From an uncultured Granulosicoccaceae bacterium (lineage in GTDB: Bacteria; Pseudomonadota; Gammaproteobacteria; Granulosicoccales; Granulosicoccaceae): 47,984 bases of DNA. Every line of letters begins with the position of its first letter. Position 1 is the stretch's first letter. A model generated the notes under the pieces. The model was not told the origin of the DNA and searched no databases. It saw only the letters and a list, made by a program, of their open reading frames with translations. Shown here piece after piece: positions 26,749 through 36,664 of the stretch. A program made the position numbers and the translations under genes. The DNA lies in the NCBI GenBank assembly GCA_937931165.1, contig CALHCI010000147.1:1-47984 (forward strand), written 5' to 3'.

Positions 26749-29064
26749 TCAAAACAGCGAGATTTGAGCACCGTTGATTCGCTCAAAGCTGTTATCCAGA
26801 AAATGCAAAATACCGTCAGCTACCGGCTCAAGCTGCTTTTCAAGATAATGCTGATAATCAATTTCCGAGGTACGCTCTTCACTGGGCTCTGGTCCGTTAA
26901 CCGTAATCAGGTAACTTATCCAGCGACCCGGACTGGAGTGTTTTCGTGCCGCCTGCACATGCGGCGGAACGTTGCGGGTGTACTCACTCAGTTTGCGACG
27001 TAAACGTTTGCGATAGACCAGCTTGTCATCGAGCTCACCCGACTGAAGCGCAGTCGCAGTCTGTCGAATAAAATCTTCCACCGGCTCTTCGTTAAATACT
27101 TTTTCATACAGCGTGCGCTGAAACTCCCGTGCCAGCGGAGTCCAGTCTGTGCGCACTGCTTCCAGCCCCTTAAAAATCAATTGCACACGTTGATTTGCTC
27201 CGCGAACCATACCGGCATAACGCTTTTTACTGCCAGACTCAGAACCTCTGACAGTAGGCATCACAAACTTTAAGTAGTGCGTTTCAAACTCCACCTCTAA
27301 ATGGGACTGCAGTGAGTACCGTTCCATTAAGACCTGTTGCCAGTACTGGTTGAGATTCGATTGCAAACCCTCCCCGGCCGAGTTCACAACACTCTCTGAA
27401 AGACTTTCATCAAGTAATACAAAAAGAGAGTCCGTATCTCCATAAATGACTTCGTGCCCGGCAACCTCAATCTGCTTTTTACTTTCAAGAATTATTTCAT
27501 GGCCACGACGGGTAATACTGCTGGCAAGTTGATGATGATGGAAGCGGCAATTGCTGGTACCAAGTACACCGTAAAGCGAATTCATTATAATTTTTATTGC
27601 CTGTGATAACGCTGCGTTTTTCTGTGCCTTGGCGATATCACGCTGCGCCCACAACTCTTCAACCAGTACAGGTAGTATGTGATTGGTGCGGGAAAACATT
27701 GCACCCTCGAACCCCGGCACTCCGTCATCCCTGCCCAGTGTTAAACCCAGTGGATCTATCAGGAACGTACGAATAATACTGGGGTACAGGCTCTTGAAGT
27801 CGAGCACGATGACATTGCGATAAAGGCCCGGGCGTGAATCAAGCACATATCCTCCAGGGCTGTTTTTTGTCTCCTGTTGTGTAAACGCAGGAGCGACATA
27901 GCCCTTGCGATGTAAGCGCGGCAGATACAAATTATCGAATGTTTGTACAGCACCACCCGATTTATCAAGTGGTAAACCGGTCATTTGAGCCCGCTGCATC
28001 GCAAACTCGGTAAGACCGGTTTTTTCAAAGATTTCATTTACCAGCCTGCAGTCGACAATGTTGTACTTTGCAAGCGATGATTTATCGTTGCGGTAGTAAT
28101 CGTTTATCTGCGCTACCCGGTCACTGGTTGCGATGGTTTTACCGTAGCCAAGGATTTCCTGTGCAACATGCTCAAGCGAGAAACTCTCGAAATTCCAGAA
28201 TGCCGCACGCAAGGTATCAACACCATCAAGCACTGCCCTGCCAGGTATTCTGGCAATCCGCATCTGACTATTTCCGGGCCTTAAGATAATTGACTCATCA
28301 CTGCCCCGCCCCATGGCGAAATTAATACCGAGCGCCTGACACTTACGTGCAATAAAGTCGAGATCAAAATTGACAACGTTCCACCCGATCAGCACATCCG
28401 GATCCAGTGTCCGTAACAGTGCAAAGAACCCCTGCAACAGAGACTTTTCGGAATCATAGATTTTGCAGGTAAAGCTGCCATCATTGTCGACAGGCTGGCT
28501 TGAGACCATCAACACCACTGACACATCACCACAATGCACCGCAATAGAATAAAGCTTCCCACTTAGCCCTTGTGTTTCTATATCAATTGACGCAATAGTC
28601 AACTGCGGCAGATAAGTACCCGGGGTTAGTCGCGGATTCAGTATTTCGCTGTAACCATCATGATTAACCAACTCCCCCTGCGCTTCAAAACCCGCACAAA
28701 TAAAACGCTCCATCAGGTAGCGATCGTGCGGTTTGATATCACTTTCGTGCAACAGCCCGTTTTGTCCAAAACGCTGGTGCAACTCCGCCATGTGGTTTTG
28801 TTTTAACGTATAGATTCCATCAACGGGGGCACCACCTGCGATATTGAGCTCAAGCGATTTTCGCTCTGCTCCCGCCGGCAGGGGAATCGTAGCCGTGCGA
28901 TCAATGAAACATACAGATCGCTGTGCTGGAACATGCAAACGGACAGGCCCGATTTCGGTTGCAGCCCAATAGGAAAGATCTACACCGGCAGTGAAGTCAC
29001 GCCACTGCCGGGTGAGCAGGAAGCCCCTGATACTTTTTGATCGATCAGACAATGGACACGCCAC
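26749..29064 (-). CDS. polB: DNA polymerase II (family B)
   Basis: 771 aa, close to the E. coli PolB length. Exonuclease motifs: Exo I SIDIETQG (D161, E163), Exo II GWNVVNFDLDF (227-237), Exo III YNIVDC (334-339). Polymerase motifs: A DFKSLYPSIIR (422-432), B KIIMNSLYG (491-499), C YGDTDS (541-546). All catalytic acids are present, so both proofreading and polymerase activities should be intact. Family role: DNA-damage-related synthesis and replication restart. Start at GTG 29064; the homologous region begins near SIRGFLLTRQW, so the true start could be slightly later. Single gene; no LexA box was recognised upstream. Confidence 0.96.
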   Translation of the reverse strand: MACPLSDRSKSIRGFLLTRQWRDFTAGVDLSYWAATEIGPVRLHVPAQRSVCFIDRTATIPLPAGAERKSLELNIAGGAPVDGIYTLKQNHMAELHQRFGQNGLLHESDIKPHDRYLMERFICAGFEAQGELVNHDGYSEILNPRLTPGTYLPQLTIASIDIETQGLSGKLYSIAVHCGDVSVVLMVSSQPVDNDGSFTCKIYDSEKSLLQGFFALLRTLDPDVLIGWNVVNFDLDFIARKCQALGINFAMGRGSDESIILRPGNSQMRIARIPGRAVLDGVDTLRAAFWNFESFSLEHVAQEILGYGKTIATSDRVAQINDYYRNDKSSLAKYNIVDCRLVNEIFEKTGLTEFAMQRAQMTGLPLDKSGGAVQTFDNLYLPRLHRKGYVAPAFTQQETKNSPGGYVLDSRPGLYRNVIVLDFKSLYPSIIRTFLIDPLGLTLGRDDGVPGFEGAMFSRTNHILPVLVEELWAQRDIAKAQKNAALSQAIKIIMNSLYGVLGTSNCRFHHHQLASSITRRGHEIILESKKQIEVAGHEVIYGDTDSLFVLLDESLSESVVNSAGEGLQSNLNQYWQQVLMERYSLQSHLEVEFETHYLKFVMPTVRGSESGSKKRYAGMVRGANQRVQLIFKGLEAVRTDWTPLAREFQRTLYEKVFNEEPVEDFIRQTATALQSGELDDKLVYRKRLRRKLSEYTRNVPPHVQAARKHSSPGRWISYLITVNGPEPSEERTSEIDYQHYLEKQLEPVADGILHFLDNSFERINGAQISLF

Positions 29065-29231
29065 GGCATCTTAACGTGCAATAGCGATCGATAAGATCAG
29101 GCGTTGTATAAACAAAGTGATTCAAGGCACCTCCAATCCACCACACGTGGAATCAAATGCCGGACTTTATCTTAACAGATACCTCGTCATCACAAACAAC
29201 GCCGTCCTATTACAACTTTCGTTTTAACTAA

Positions 29232-31034
29232 TTAATTAGCAGTAACCGTACAATTATCAAACACAGCCGGGTCTTCGCTATACACCACTACTGAGCCAAA
29301 CTTACTGCCCTCAGGTGCGGTCAAGGTTGTCGAATAGTCTGTAAACACACTACCGTTGACTGGAAGTTCACTGTTTTCAAGCGCGCTGTAACTCGCGTTC
29401 AACAGCGCAAGACTGACACTGGTATATTGCTGTGCAGCATCCCGCCGCGCACGACAATTCATCTGGTAAGTGCTGCCAGGTGAAATATCGAACTCCTGAT
29501 ACATACAACCACCACCGGTCACCGCCAGCGCAGCATTGCCGGAATCAGCATCTGAAACAACGGTAGAAAGGTTTGCCTGCGCACAACTGAACCAGTTGTT
29601 TAATTCAGATTCAAAGCCGCCGTTGGCGAGAATGTTTTGATCAGGATCGACCGGAGGTGGCGGCTCCGGCTGGTCGATTTCACCACCGGATAATACACAA
29701 CTGTCAAAGCTGGTTTGATCTTCACTGTACAATAGTGCCAGTGCGTAAACGGTATTAGCCGGCGCGGTTCCGGAAGCGGTATGTGCGGTATAATTGCCTC
29801 CGGTACTGATCTGGCGTACCTCGGTCTCTATCGCGTTATAGCCGGAGTCGAGGTATGAGAATTCCATGATACTCCACAATGAACCCGGTCGCGTTGCCTG
29901 GCAGGTTAATGTGTAGTCTTCACCCACGGTGACCGGCACTTCCTGATAGATACATCCGCCACCACTGACACCCAGTGCCTGACTGCCTTGCTGCGCATTG
30001 TTATTAATCACAACATTGTTAGCGTCTCCACAGGATCCCCAACCGGCAAGATTTGATTCAAAGCCACCATTGACCAGCAGATTGTCTGGCTCCGGCTCTG
30101 GCTCTGGTTCAGGCTCTGGTTCAGGTGGTGGAGTTACCGTGCCGTCAACTACTTCAATTCTCGGCCCTGATGCATGCCAGATGCTCGCCCCTTCACGGGA
30201 GGCATGCGGCAGGTGGGAAATGTACCACATGACGATATCCTGACCGTTGATGTTCTCTTGCGGGCTCATGTAGTTGTTGCCGATTTCACCTCTGGCGCCA
30301 AGACGCCAGCGACCAACCTCTTCAGACTTGTATAAACGACCCGCAGCATCCCATTGTGCAAAGCCATCCGGCGATCCATCATCGGCAGAAGGCACCAGTC
30401 TGACGCTGTCTCCAGTGACGGTATCTTCTACCGTCCAGTAAGTGGTATTGGCGGTAAGATCATTAAACTCTACCGTTTGCGCATCATCTGCACCGCGCAG
30501 AATCCGGTCATTATCCTGGTCACCGATATCAAAATCGAACATCCACTGTGCGTGGTGACGATGATCTACCTGGCACTGCAGGCCACGACTGTAGACACGC
30601 GAGTCTATGTAGCCTTCTGCACTGAAGTAGTAGGTCTGATAGATCTGGTACTCACCAATCTGCCAGTTGGACCCTACTTCAAGCATTTGTTCACCGTTTT
30701 GTGTAAACGTTCGGCGGCATACAGACTGCCCGTCACAGGCACTGTTTGGCGCACCGGTATTGGCCGGTCGCAACCGGGTAGCTGAAAGAATATCCGCATA
30801 CGGGCCACAGATGTCGCGATCATACTCAACACGCATCACCGGCATACTGGCCTTGCTAAGAATGCGCTTACCGTTGTAGTCAACGTTCTTAATCACCAGA
30901 CCCGAAGCATTTTCATTAGCGGTGTAATCAAAGCTCCACCCCTGCCACTCAACGTCGGCGGCAACTGCAACATTGGCAACTATCACACTGCTGGAAACAA
31001 CTAAACCACAAAGAAATCGATATAATGAGTTCAT
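29232..31034 (-). CDS. Secreted copper amine oxidase-like catalytic domain with two CBM-like modules
   Basis: 600 aa. Signal peptide cleaved after AVAA (about residue 26). Residues 27-298 resemble a shortened copper amine oxidase catalytic domain: VEWQGWSFDY and NGKRILSKASMPVM match its opening. GEYQIY (Tyr129) aligns with the cofactor Tyr motif NYDY, with Asn and Asp changed. DHRHHAQWMFDFDIGD aligns with the HxH copper ligands (His158, His160), and WYISHLPH with the third His. This is about 270 residues against a usual 400-plus. A PEPEPEP linker (about 302-316) leads to two repeats of about 130 residues, each beginning N(L/I)LxNGGFES and resembling CBM4/9-like modules. It overlaps the lipoprotein gene by 4 bp. 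Whether the domain is active is unknown. Confidence 0.78.
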   Translation of the reverse strand: MNSLYRFLCGLVVSSSVIVANVAVAADVEWQGWSFDYTANENASGLVIKNVDYNGKRILSKASMPVMRVEYDRDICGPYADILSATRLRPANTGAPNSACDGQSVCRRTFTQNGEQMLEVGSNWQIGEYQIYQTYYFSAEGYIDSRVYSRGLQCQVDHRHHAQWMFDFDIGDQDNDRILRGADDAQTVEFNDLTANTTYWTVEDTVTGDSVRLVPSADDGSPDGFAQWDAAGRLYKSEEVGRWRLGARGEIGNNYMSPQENINGQDIVMWYISHLPHASREGASIWHASGPRIEVVDGTVTPPPEPEPEPEPEPEPDNLLVNGGFESNLAGWGSCGDANNVVINNNAQQGSQALGVSGGGCIYQEVPVTVGEDYTLTCQATRPGSLWSIMEFSYLDSGYNAIETEVRQISTGGNYTAHTASGTAPANTVYALALLYSEDQTSFDSCVLSGGEIDQPEPPPPVDPDQNILANGGFESELNNWFSCAQANLSTVVSDADSGNAALAVTGGGCMYQEFDISPGSTYQMNCRARRDAAQQYTSVSLALLNASYSALENSELPVNGSVFTDYSTTLTAPEGSKFGSVVVYSEDPAVFDNCTVTAN

Positions 31035-31738
31035 TGGATGAGACCCTCTTCACTGACAGTGTCGTTACTTAAATTCGCCAGTGCGCTGTATGTCGGCAAC
31101 TCGCCTTCTCCCTGCCCGAACGTCACATACATCACACGCTCTGCATAAAACTGCTGTCCACTGTCGGTATTGGCACTTGAACGCGGAAACGCCAGCATGG
31201 CAGTGCCGATAAGTCCGGCAGTCTCAAAACCGCTGTTGATCAGTGCCGTTTCAGCAAGTGCTATCGCACGCTCAACTTCACTGGCATGTTCTGTTGGTTG
31301 GTACTGGGCCGCCGGGTAGGTAACCGTGCTCACTTCACCATTGCGGGCAAGATTCACTTCAACCGTACTGTTGGCGGTATAACTGAAAAACAGAAACGAT
31401 GCGGTAATGTCTCCCTTCGAATCACCAAGGCTGCCATCAAATTCAACGTAATCATCGCCCAGCACCTGCCGCACTGACGGATTATTCATCACCACACCTC
31501 TGGCCGCGTTTATCACACTGCTCTGCGCACCTTCACGAGCGCTGGAAGGAAGTGGTTCTACATTGGTCATACCAAGAGGTTGCGGAGGCCAGACACCCTG
31601 TTCAATGTCTGTATGAGGCGTGTGCTGCCCCTGCCCCGGCAGGTTGTCGATCACTGCAACGCCGTCTGAGTCGCTGCAGCCTGTTATCCCGACGAGGACG
31701 CACACCGTCAACATCGCTCTGTAAGCCTGAAATTGCAT
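31031..31738 (-). CDS. Lipoprotein resembling copper amine oxidase N2/N3 domains
   Basis: About 235 aa from ATG 31738, chosen because it yields a lipoprotein signal (LTVCVLVGITGC lipobox; Cys followed by Ser) and a GAGAGA ribosome-site-like sequence; an upstream start at 31837 would add 33 unlikely residues. The mature part contains SFLFFSYTANSTVEVNLARN, GEVSTVTYPAAQYQPTEHAS and AERVMYVTFGQGEGELPTY, which read like the N2 and N3 domains that precede the catalytic domain in copper amine oxidases. The stop overlaps the start of the catalytic-like gene (ATGA). This suggests the two halves of one enzyme are encoded separately and meet in the periplasm or outer membrane. The domain resemblance is by eye. 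Confidence 0.72.
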   Translation of the reverse strand: MQFQAYRAMLTVCVLVGITGCSDSDGVAVIDNLPGQGQHTPHTDIEQGVWPPQPLGMTNVEPLPSSAREGAQSSVINAARGVVMNNPSVRQVLGDDYVEFDGSLGDSKGDITASFLFFSYTANSTVEVNLARNGEVSTVTYPAAQYQPTEHASEVERAIALAETALINSGFETAGLIGTAMLAFPRSSANTDSGQQFYAERVMYVTFGQGEGELPTYSALANLSNDTVSEEGLIQ

Positions 31739-31880
31739 TACTGTCTCTCTGCTTCGCTTTGGTGGTACAACAGGCTCATACAACACCTGTAGTGATTGCT
31801 TCGGCAACTTCTGTACCATCGAGGCCCGCAACAGCAAAATCGCCGGGATCTACTACACTCTTCACTATCAGTCAGGCCAA

Positions 31881-32138
31881 ATGCAGAGCAGAACAGTGCT
31901 AAATACCGAACAATTTTCGATCGGTGAATTTGATTTCGTCGTTGAAAGAGATGTGTCGGCCGACCCGTTAAACGGCGTCGCGGTGTGGGTGCTGTTCAGA
32001 GACGAACCGTGCTGCGACGAGAATGGTCATCAATACCGGTTTTTTCTGCCACTGGGTGTGCAAAACAGCAGTATCAGGGATGTCTGCCAGGCGTTTACCC
32101 TGGCCACCCATTGTGAAGCGCTGGAAATTGCTGCGTAG
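31881..32138 (+). CDS. Small hypothetical protein
   Basis: 85 aa, no signal peptide or membrane segment. It contains EPCCDENGHQYRFFLPLGVQ, a Cys-Cys pair and mixed beta-like sequence. No family recognised. It lies on the plus strand in a gap between two minus-strand genes with no overlap, which makes a real gene plausible, but only a weak ribosome-site sequence precedes the ATG. Composition resembles its neighbours. Confidence 0.5.
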   Translation: MQSRTVLNTEQFSIGEFDFVVERDVSADPLNGVAVWVLFRDEPCCDENGHQYRFFLPLGVQNSSIRDVCQAFTLATHCEALEIAA

Positions 32139-32185
32139 CGACCGATCCGTTCTGATTTCCCAGGCTTCGCCTTTACCATGAAGCG

Positions 32186-32533
32186 CTAGCTCTTGCGCTC
32201 AGCTTTCTCCGCACAACTTACACACAGACGAACCGCGGGGTTCATTTCAATTCTTGCCTTCGCGATATCTTCGCCACAGTCTTCGCATATTCCGTAGTCG
32301 TCCGTGTCGAGCCTGTGCCTCGCTGCCTGCAACTGTGCAATCTGGCGGGTAACACGTCTCAGAGTTTCTACCTGCATGGCCTGGGTCTGCAGCGCATCCA
32401 TTCGCGAAAGCCGCCCAACCCGGCTTTGGTCAAGCTGTACTGCTGCAGCACTTTCTTTTAGCTCGTGCTGATGTTGTCCAAGTGAGGTCAGCTGATCATC
32501 AATAAGACTGGCGATAAGTGTTTTATCGATCAT
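32186..32533 (-). CDS. DksA/TraR-type zinc-finger protein
   Basis: About 115 aa. An N-terminal coiled coil (about 5-70) precedes a C4 zinc finger: CEDCGEDIAKARIEM and then CVSC, as in DksA/TraR proteins. The coiled-coil tip acids that contact RNA polymerase in DksA are not clearly present, so it may be a distinct member. Start ATG 32533 preferred; GTG 32548 would add five residues and lengthen the overlap with ypeA. Last gene of the pyc-ypeA-dksA-like run. Confidence 0.85.
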   Translation of the reverse strand: MIDKTLIASLIDDQLTSLGQHQHELKESAAAVQLDQSRVGRLSRMDALQTQAMQVETLRRVTRQIAQLQAARHRLDTDDYGICEDCGEDIAKARIEMNPAVRLCVSCAEKAERKS

Positions 32534-32960
32534 GGTCCGCTGCGTCACTAATCAAACGCTTACCCATGCTCAGCACACTGTCTTCCGTGTAGCCGATATT
32601 GGCGTAAAAGTTCACAACTTGCTGATTATCATGACGCACCTGCAAATTGAGTTTCGGACAACCCACGGCAATCAGGCGTTTTTCAAGCGCCTGCACTAAT
32701 TGCTCGCCAAGCCGCTGCCGCCGCATGGTCGGACAAACAGCCAGATAGTTCATCCAGCCGCGATGCCCGTCATACCCGCCCATTACTGCAGCTACCACAC
32801 GCCCCTGTGATTCTCCGACCAGAAACAGGTTTGCTCCTACCGACTGCTTGCGCAGGATGTCGAGCTCAGGATCGTTCCATGGACGCAACAAACCACATAC
32901 GTTCCACAAATCGATTACGGCGTCTTTATCTTTTATAACAAACGGACGTATTTCCAGCAC
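32523..32960 (-). CDS. ypeA: GNAT acetyltransferase YpeA
   Basis: 145 aa. It follows YpeA closely along its length: LWNVCGLLRPWNDPELDI near the start, then VMGGYDGHRGWMNYLAVCP, QRLGEQLVQALEKRLI (acetyl-CoA site) and VLSMGKRLI at the end. Substrate unknown in the family. It starts 36 bp after the pyruvate carboxylase stop on the same strand, so it is probably cotranscribed, and overlaps the zinc-finger gene. Confidence 0.93.
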   Translation of the reverse strand: MLEIRPFVIKDKDAVIDLWNVCGLLRPWNDPELDILRKQSVGANLFLVGESQGRVVAAVMGGYDGHRGWMNYLAVCPTMRRQRLGEQLVQALEKRLIAVGCPKLNLQVRHDNQQVVNFYANIGYTEDSVLSMGKRLISDAADHDR

Positions 32961-32996
32961 AACTGCTCCACTTATTGCCAGGGCTTTACAAAAAGC

Positions 32997-35900
32997 TTAC
33001 TCAATAATAGCGAGCAACTCTCCGGTTTCTATTTCACTACCGGGCTTCACCAGAATCTCCTTTATCTTGCCGGCCTTCTGTGCATAGATAGTTGATTCCA
33101 TTTTCATCGCTTCCAGCACCATGACCGCCTGTCCTTTCTCTACCTTCTCACCAATCCCAATCGCCACATTGACCACCATGCCAGGCATTGCAGCAGCGAC
33201 ATGATCGTCGTTACCCGGATCAGCCATTCGATGAGAATCTACCGATGAGGTCAGCGTGCGGTCGACAATAGATACTTCCCGTGGCTGGCCGTTAAGTTCA
33301 AAGAAAACCGTTCTTCGGCCATCCTGATGAGCATCACCTACCGTAAGAAACTTAATGATAAGTGCGCGGCCCTGATACTCATCAATAACGATTTCTTCAC
33401 CCGCCCTCAATCCATAGAAAAACACCGGTGTTGGCAATGCGCTGGTGTCGTCATAGCGCTCCTGATGGCTGACCAGATCTTTGAAAACAGCCGGATACAA
33501 GGCACTGGCGATAGTATCTTTAAGTGTGGGCGACTCCAGACCAAGCTCTTTCAGCTCACTTGATATCTGCTTAAAATCGACTGGCTCAAGTGCCGTGCCG
33601 GGGCGACCGCGCATTGGTTTCTCACCGCGCAGTATTCTGTTTTGTACTTTCTTCGGAAACCCTTTGTACGGCTTACCCATCATGCCGCTGAACAAATCCA
33701 CCACCGAGTTGGGGAAGGCGAGCTCTTTATTCGGGTCCATCACATCATCGATATCAAGGTTATTGGCCACCATAAACAACGCCATATCACCGACGACTTT
33801 CGATGTGGGCGTCACTTTAACAATATCACCGAACAACTGATTTACCGATGCATAGGTATCACAGACGGTTGACCATTGATCAGCAAGGCCTAGCGCCCTG
33901 GCCTGCTCGTATAAGTTGGTGTACTGGCCACCCGGCATTTCATGACGATACAAGTCGCCGGACGCCGGTAGTGTTTCACTTTCAAAAGGGGTATAAAAAT
34001 CCCGAACGCTGCGCCAGTAATCTGCGATTTCATCAAGCTTGCGCGAATCAAGACCGGTTGCCCTTGGCCCAAACCGGATCGCCTCAGCTACAGTATTTAA
34101 ATTCGGTTGTGACGTGCCACCTGACAACGGCGCCATTGCCACGTCAGCAATATCAAGCTTTGCACCACTGGCGTTAAGAATTGCCGCTGCCTGTATACCT
34201 GCTGTGTCGTGGGTATGGAAGTGAACAGGAATACTGAGCTCACTTTTCAGGGCTTTTGTCAGTATAACGGCTGCCTCTGGCTTACACAGACCACCCATGT
34301 CTTTTATACACAGGATATGCGCACCAAGATCTTCAAGCTGCTTTGCCAGATCGATGTAGTAGTCCAGTGTGTACTTGTGTTTTTCGGGGTTAAGAATATC
34401 ACCGGTGTAGCAGATGGCCGCCTCACAGATGCCACCATGCTTGCGCACACTGTCCATGGTGACTTTCATGTTGGGCACCCAGTTCAGTGCATCAAACACA
34501 CGGAACACATCCATACCACTATCAACAGACTGTTTGATAAAAGCCTTAACCAGATTGTCGGGGTAGTTGACATAACCTACCACGCTTGAAGATCTCACCA
34601 GACATTGAAACAGTATATTCGGAATGCGCTCACGCAGTTGTTCCAAACGCTGCCAGGGGTTTTCTTTCAAAAACCGCATAGAGGTATCAAACGTAGCGCC
34701 CCCCCACATTTCTATTGAAAACAGATCAGCACAATGGTGTGCGTAGTGGTTAGCAATGTTCAGCATGTCGTCAGTACGCATTCGGGTAGCAAAAAGCGAC
34801 TGATGTGCATCACGAAAGGTAGTGTCGGTTAACAACAATCGCTTTTGCTTGAGTATCCACTGACTGAAATCATCTGCACCCATTTCAAGGAACAAATCAC
34901 GCGTACCCTTTGGCAGCTTATCGCTTGCAGGAATTGCCGCCAGTGGTACCGGATCACGTCTGCGCGACTCCGGCCGCCCTTCAACCAGCTCATTACCATT
35001 GACTGCAACATCGGCAAGGTAGGTTAATACACGGCTGGCACGACTGGGCTGATCTTTAAAATCAAACAGCTCCGGTGTGTTATCGATAAAGCGGGTATTA
35101 CACTCACCGGCATTAAACACCGGATTTTGTAAAAGGCGCAGTAAAAAAGGAATATTGGTTTTAACACCACGGACCCGAAACTCATTCAGTGCTCGCTGCA
35201 TTCGCAGTACCGCACGTTCGAAATTCTTACCGCGCGCACTTACTTTTACCAACATGGAATCATAGTAAGGGGTAACCACCGCTCCTACGAAAGCGCTACC
35301 CGCATCCAGCCGTATACCAATACCACTTGCTGATCGATACTGATTAATCCGACCGTAGTCCGGCATAAAGTTATTACCCGGATCTTCAGTGGTGACACGA
35401 CATTGCAAGGCAAAGCCATGTGTCGTGATGTCACTTTGCCCTTCAATGCCAATTTCGTCGAGCCGATCACCTTGTGCAATTAGTATCTGCGCTCTGATCA
35501 AGTCGAGCCCGGTGACTTCTTCTGTAACGGTATGCTCTACCTGAATGCGCGGGTTAACTTCAATGAAGAAAAACTTGCCACTGTCTGCATCGACCAGAAA
35601 CTCCACCGTACCGGCATTTTGATAATTAGCTGATCGCGCAATCGCACAGGCGGCATCACAGATTTCATCCCGGAGTTTTTCAGGTAGGTTTGGTGCTGGT
35701 GCAATCTCTACTACTTTCTGATAACGACGCTGTACCGAGCAGTCACGCTCATAGAGGTGCACCAGATTGCCGTGCATATCCCCAAGAATCTGTACTTCAA
35801 TATGTCTGGCATTGGCAACAAAGTTTTCAATAAACACAGCCTTACTGCCAAATGCTGCGAATGACTCGCGTTGCGATGCCTCAAGCGCTTCTTTAAAAGA

Positions 35901-36455
35901 CTTTTCATTCTTTACCACACGCATGCCACGACCACCACCGCCATGTGCTGCTTTGAGCATGATTGGAAAACCGGTGCTCTTTGCTTCTTTTAAACCCGAG
36001 GCATAAGAAGTGATTGCTTTTTTGCTGCCCCCAAGCACGGGGACACCGGCCTTCTTTGCAATATTACGTGCAGAAGTTTTATCACCGAGGTTGTCCAGCG
36101 TGTCATTAGCCGGCCCGATAAAGATGATCCCCTCTTCACGACAACGCGCAGCGAACTGCGGGTTTTCACTCAGAAACCCATAACCGGGATGAATCGCATC
36201 GATATTATGCTGTTTGGCAATGGCAATAATCGATTCAATATCAAGGTAGCTGCGTATCGGCTCACCGGGCTTGCCCACCTGATACGACTCATCAGCCTGA
36301 AAGCGATGCAGTGCATAGCGGTCTTCATGACTGTAAATTGCAATGGCCTGCATGCCCAGCTCATGAGCACTGCGAAAAACGCGAATTGCAATTTCACTGC
36401 GGTTGGCAACAAGAATACGATTAATTTTATTTACGTGCGACAAAGTGTTCACCAT
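32997..36455 (-). CDS. pyc: Pyruvate carboxylase (single-chain)
   Basis: 1152 aa, full length. Domain order: biotin carboxylase with ATP-grasp (about 12-460; NRSEIAIRVFRSAHELGMQA, KAAHGGGGRGMRVV), carboxyltransferase (about 540-850; LTDTTFRDAHQSLFATRMRT), the linking domain, and C-terminal biotin carrier domain with the biotinylated Lys in VLEAMKMEST. It converts pyruvate, bicarbonate and ATP to oxaloacetate in the cytosol, an anaplerotic supply to the citric-acid cycle. Paired with malate synthase elsewhere in the window, it gives flexible C2/C3 use. ATG start. ypeA and the zinc-finger gene follow. Confidence 0.97.
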   Translation of the reverse strand: MVNTLSHVNKINRILVANRSEIAIRVFRSAHELGMQAIAIYSHEDRYALHRFQADESYQVGKPGEPIRSYLDIESIIAIAKQHNIDAIHPGYGFLSENPQFAARCREEGIIFIGPANDTLDNLGDKTSARNIAKKAGVPVLGGSKKAITSYASGLKEAKSTGFPIMLKAAHGGGGRGMRVVKNEKSFKEALEASQRESFAAFGSKAVFIENFVANARHIEVQILGDMHGNLVHLYERDCSVQRRYQKVVEIAPAPNLPEKLRDEICDAACAIARSANYQNAGTVEFLVDADSGKFFFIEVNPRIQVEHTVTEEVTGLDLIRAQILIAQGDRLDEIGIEGQSDITTHGFALQCRVTTEDPGNNFMPDYGRINQYRSASGIGIRLDAGSAFVGAVVTPYYDSMLVKVSARGKNFERAVLRMQRALNEFRVRGVKTNIPFLLRLLQNPVFNAGECNTRFIDNTPELFDFKDQPSRASRVLTYLADVAVNGNELVEGRPESRRRDPVPLAAIPASDKLPKGTRDLFLEMGADDFSQWILKQKRLLLTDTTFRDAHQSLFATRMRTDDMLNIANHYAHHCADLFSIEMWGGATFDTSMRFLKENPWQRLEQLRERIPNILFQCLVRSSSVVGYVNYPDNLVKAFIKQSVDSGMDVFRVFDALNWVPNMKVTMDSVRKHGGICEAAICYTGDILNPEKHKYTLDYYIDLAKQLEDLGAHILCIKDMGGLCKPEAAVILTKALKSELSIPVHFHTHDTAGIQAAAILNASGAKLDIADVAMAPLSGGTSQPNLNTVAEAIRFGPRATGLDSRKLDEIADYWRSVRDFYTPFESETLPASGDLYRHEMPGGQYTNLYEQARALGLADQWSTVCDTYASVNQLFGDIVKVTPTSKVVGDMALFMVANNLDIDDVMDPNKELAFPNSVVDLFSGMMGKPYKGFPKKVQNRILRGEKPMRGRPGTALEPVDFKQISSELKELGLESPTLKDTIASALYPAVFKDLVSHQERYDDTSALPTPVFFYGLRAGEEIVIDEYQGRALIIKFLTVGDAHQDGRRTVFFELNGQPREVSIVDRTLTSSVDSHRMADPGNDDHVAAAMPGMVVNVAIGIGEKVEKGQAVMVLEAMKMESTIYAQKAGKIKEILVKPGSEIETGELLAIIE

Positions 36456-36512
36456 AGCTAGTGAAGTTAAGAGGGTGAGGGGTTATGAGTGCACGAATCG
36501 CTGTAATAATAA

Positions 36513-36532
36513 CACCGCACAATTGTGCGGTG
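36513..36532. repeat. Perfect 20-bp palindrome
   Basis: CACCGCACAATTGTGCGGTG lies between the DUF533 gene and pyc (both minus). On the minus strand it is followed by TTATTATTA, so it may be a weak terminator for the DUF533 gene, or an operator upstream of pyc. Confidence 0.5.
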
Positions 36533-36664
36533 CCACGTTAATTTGAGCTCCAGCTGATTCGATACGATATTTTCGCGCTGCGCGATACCTTAATTTGCCC
36601 GTGATCAGGGCTCGTAGCGGTGGGCAGTGTTTAAATAACACCGGCACCAACAAGAGTAATAAGA

